Shown one piece after another: positions 55,136-64,000 of a stretch of DNA of 64,000 nucleotides. Every line of letters begins with the position of its first letter. Position 1 is the stretch's first letter. The stretch spans positions 52,053,590-52,117,589 of the forward strand of contig NC_054706.1 of the NCBI RefSeq assembly GCF_016097555.1, written 5' to 3'. The DNA comes from Gigantopelta aegis (Eukaryota; Mollusca; Gastropoda; Neomphalida; Peltospiridae). The position numbers and the translations under genes were made by a program. The notes below the pieces were generated by a model. The model was not told the DNA's origin and made no database searches. It saw nothing but the letters and a program-made list of their open reading frames with translations.

Positions 55136-56144
55136 GGAGAATAACAAATTAATTACATTTTGGTTAATTTAATAATTTATTAACATATTTTATTTTATTT
55201 ATTTTTAAATACACATGTATATTAATGTATGCATGAATTATTTAAAATGTTTTACTTGTTAAAAATGTTGTACTACTTTGTAGCTTCTTATAGCAGAAAT
55301 AGGATATTATTTCTTGATTATATATAGAACTTTGGACATAGTTGAGTTAACATACTATTATTCATAAGATATCACTCACAGTGTTAGTGGATGTACAGGT
55401 ATAAATCTTTAATTTGTCATGGGTGATAGCTAGGTCGTCTCAAGATCATACTTGTTAGAAATATATTAAAATACCCAGGCATGGATGGTAACAGTATACC
55501 TACAGATTAATTTTAAATTGATTACTTAGTTCCTGAGTTACATACATGTACACGTTTCTTTGCTGTTTTTACATAAAACGTATTTGGAGCATGCTACACA
55601 GTAGTACATGCACAGACATCAGAATGGGTACAAAGATATCAACTTTACCAAAGTTGATCATTTAAGCCAGGAAGCTGTAAGCAATATGTAATTTAATTGT
55701 AAAAATGTTGCAATAGCGCGCCTTTAACAAAATCGTGATGTGAAATATATATCAGAATTATCCATGAAGGATGTTGATCAGCTTGATTGATTTGGATTTT
55801 TTCCATTAGATTTCAGGGTACAAATTTGGTTTAAAACATTTAAGTGTCATAAGGTCTCCTGTTTGCAAATCTTTAGAGCCCGCCATCAACCCAGCGAGTC
55901 CTGCCATGCGTCTCCAGTAGAACAGAAGACACTAAATGTTTTGCATGAAACCATGGAAAAGATCGCTATTCGAGACTGTGGTTTCCCAGGATTTTGAGAT
56001 ATATGTTGACTGTGTCATTTTGAGGAATCAATGTAATTTGTACAAATAAGTTTTATGTACCATGCGGTATCGTATGCTAGTCAATCTAGAGAGTCCTACA
56101 TGATTTTTGCGAGCCTCGGTCTCCCAGACTCTCTTCAAAATCGA

Positions 56145-56513
56145 CCGGCGTCGTAGTAGGCCATCGGTCTACAGGCTGGTAGGTACTGGGTTCGGATCCC
56201 AGTCGAGGCATGGGATTTTTAATCCAGATACAGACTCCAAACCCTGAGTGAGTGCTCCGCATGGCTCAATGGGTGGGTGTAAACCACTTGCACCGACCAG
56301 TGCTCCATAACTGGTTCAACAAAGGCCATGGTTTGTGCTATCCTGCCTGTGGGAAGTGCAAATAAAAGATCCCTTGCTGCTAATCCGAAGAGTAGCCCAT
56401 GTAGTGGCGACAGTGGGTTTCCTCTCAATATCTGTGTGGTCCTTAACCATATGTCTGACGCCATATAACCGTAAATAAAATGTGTTGAATGCGTCGTTAA
56501 ATAAAACATTTAT
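56145..56513 (+). repeat. chimeric SINE, uninterrupted copy
   Basis: Contains the intact GGTCTACAGGCTGGTAGG that serves as the empty site for the nested element at 42.9 kb. Confidence 0.78.
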
Positions 56514-56839
56514 TTCTTTCTCTTACAAATCGAGGATCAGCTTAAGTGGACATGGATTTTTCAAATCTCTACTAGTTCCCCATAACAAAGTACATCAAAT
56601 GCATTGGGATGTACTGTACTGTCCTGTCTGATGTAAACCAGAGATTATTTAGTGGTATTACATTGTAGATGACTTTTTAATTAATTTTTTTGACATTCTG
56701 GACCATTTTTCACAGTTGACGTCTTTCAACTCCTCTAGGATGTTAATTAAATTTACATTCCTTTTCTTTGAAAATGGTATTTAAGACCTTGTCATAGAGA
56801 ATGTTTGTTATAAAATTTCATTTTTGTTTTTTTGGTAGG

Positions 56840-63044
<6,205 letters not shown>

Positions 63045-63112
63045 GTAAGTTACATTTCTTAGCAATGTTTGTTTAACGATGTTTTGATGTCCTGTTTAAT
63101 CCATAACAACAA

Positions 63113-63480
63113 GCCTCGGTGGTGCAGTGGTTAAGCCATCGACTACAGGCTGGTAGGTACAGGGTTCGTAGCCCGGTAACAGCACCAACCCAGAGTGAGT
63201 TTTTCAGGGCTCAGTGGGTAGGTGTAAGGCCACTACACCCTCTTCTCTCTCACTAACCACTAACTAACTAACCCATTGTCCTGGACAGACAGCCCAGATA
63301 GCTGAGATGTGTGCCCAGGACAGCGTGCTTGAATCTCAGTTGGATATAAGCACAACAATAAGTTGAAATGAAATGAAATCTATAACAACTAACCACTAAC
63401 CCAATCTCCTGGACTAATAACCCTGATAGCTGAGGTTTGAACCTTATAAGCACAGAAATAAGTTGAAATGAAATGTAATG
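63113..63480 (+). repeat. SINE family C with extra tail copy
   Basis: Full copy to about 63378 followed by a second, diverged tail (CTAACCACTAACCCAATCTC to AGTTGAAATGAAATGTAATG). Confidence 0.75.
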
Positions 63481-63689
63481 TTTTATTCTTAGCTACATGT
63501 ATAATGTTTTAAATAAACAGTAACTGTGATGCTTCATCCACAGTGTTAAAGAAGAAACATACAGCTACTGCATATGTAGACAATTTTTTACTGATAAGCA
63601 GTTAGGAATCTTTATATGCAGACGAAATCTAGCTCAGTCGACAGAGGGCTCATAGCAGGCACATGTGCAAGAAATTATGCAGAAGGTGG

Positions 63690-63972
63690 TTTATTTATTT
63701 ATTTATTTCAACTTATTTCCGTGCTTATATCCAATTACAGTTCAAGCACGCTGTCCTAGGCACACACCTCAGCTGTCTGGGCTGTCTGTCCAGGACAGTG
63801 GGTTAGTTGTTAGTTGGTTAGTGGTTAGTGAGAGAGAAGATGGTATAGTGGCCTAACACCTACCCATTGAGCCCTTAAGAACTCACTCTGGGTTGGATCC
63901 GGTACCGGACTGCGAACCCTGTACCTACCAGCCTGTAGTCCGATGGCTTAACCACTGCGCCACCGAGACTGA
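63690..63972 (-). repeat. SINE family C, opposite orientation
   Basis: Begins with (TTTA)n at the tail and ends with the head GCCACCGAGACTGAGG (reverse complement). Confidence 0.75.
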
Positions 63973-64000
63973 GGCGGAGGATGGTTTAGTATACTTTTGA

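Larger units (their letters stand above)
47934..56839. other. intergenic region between the divergent IVD and myosin genes
   Basis: Should hold the IVD promoter and the myosin promoter or 5' exons. No exon or clear TATA/CpG feature was identified. It contains the inverted repeat at 48.6-49.2 kb, MITEs, SINEs of families A, B and C and a CAGGGTTCGTAGC-ended element. Confidence 0.5.

Overview
The window is eukaryotic nuclear DNA: AT-rich, low coding density, short exons with GT-AG introns, many microsatellites, and dense tRNA-derived SINEs and small inverted-repeat transposons. The SINE families (tails reading ...gacgcactcaacacatt... and ...cgacaccactagagcac...) are of a kind I associate with molluscs, so a mollusc, probably a gastropod, is my best guess. 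This is inference; no database was searched.

Three protein-coding genes are supported by exon chains whose splice sites and phases agree. (1) About 3.07-17.36 kb, plus strand: the 3' part of a PDZ/LIM-family (ZASP-like) cytoskeletal adaptor gene. The PDZ domain would lie upstream of the window, and no LIM domain precedes the stop. Three consecutive phase 1-1 cassette exons each carry an IPSxxFxxL(Q/K) motif. (2) 26.01-47.93 kb, minus strand: a complete isovaleryl-CoA dehydrogenase (IVD) gene of 12 coding positions and 422 residues. Exon position 8 exists in two intact 94-nt versions that cannot both be included without a frameshift. (3) From 56.84 kb to beyond the right edge, plus strand: the N-terminal half of an unconventional myosin motor, possibly Dachs-like (class XX), with an intact P-loop, an altered switch I and one GC-AG intron.

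The spaces between genes (17.4-26.0 kb and 47.9-56.8 kb) and the introns hold repeats: at least three SINE families sharing a core, a chimeric SINE subfamily, a 452-bp TA-flanked element found nested inside a SINE, TTAA-flanked MITEs, several CAGGG-ended MITEs, a deleted Tigger/pogo transposon, a truncated Tc1 transposase, a GC-rich TIR element packed with short motifs, a ~500-bp near-perfect palindrome, a second large imperfect inverted repeat, and a 63/61-bp minisatellite just 3' of IVD.

The three genes do not form an obvious pathway: IVD is mitochondrial leucine catabolism, the other two are actin-cytoskeleton proteins. The most interesting observations are the duplicated IVD active-site exon, the cassette motif exons of the ZASP-like gene, and the unusual myosin nucleotide site. 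No prokaryotic, CRISPR or viral system was found.
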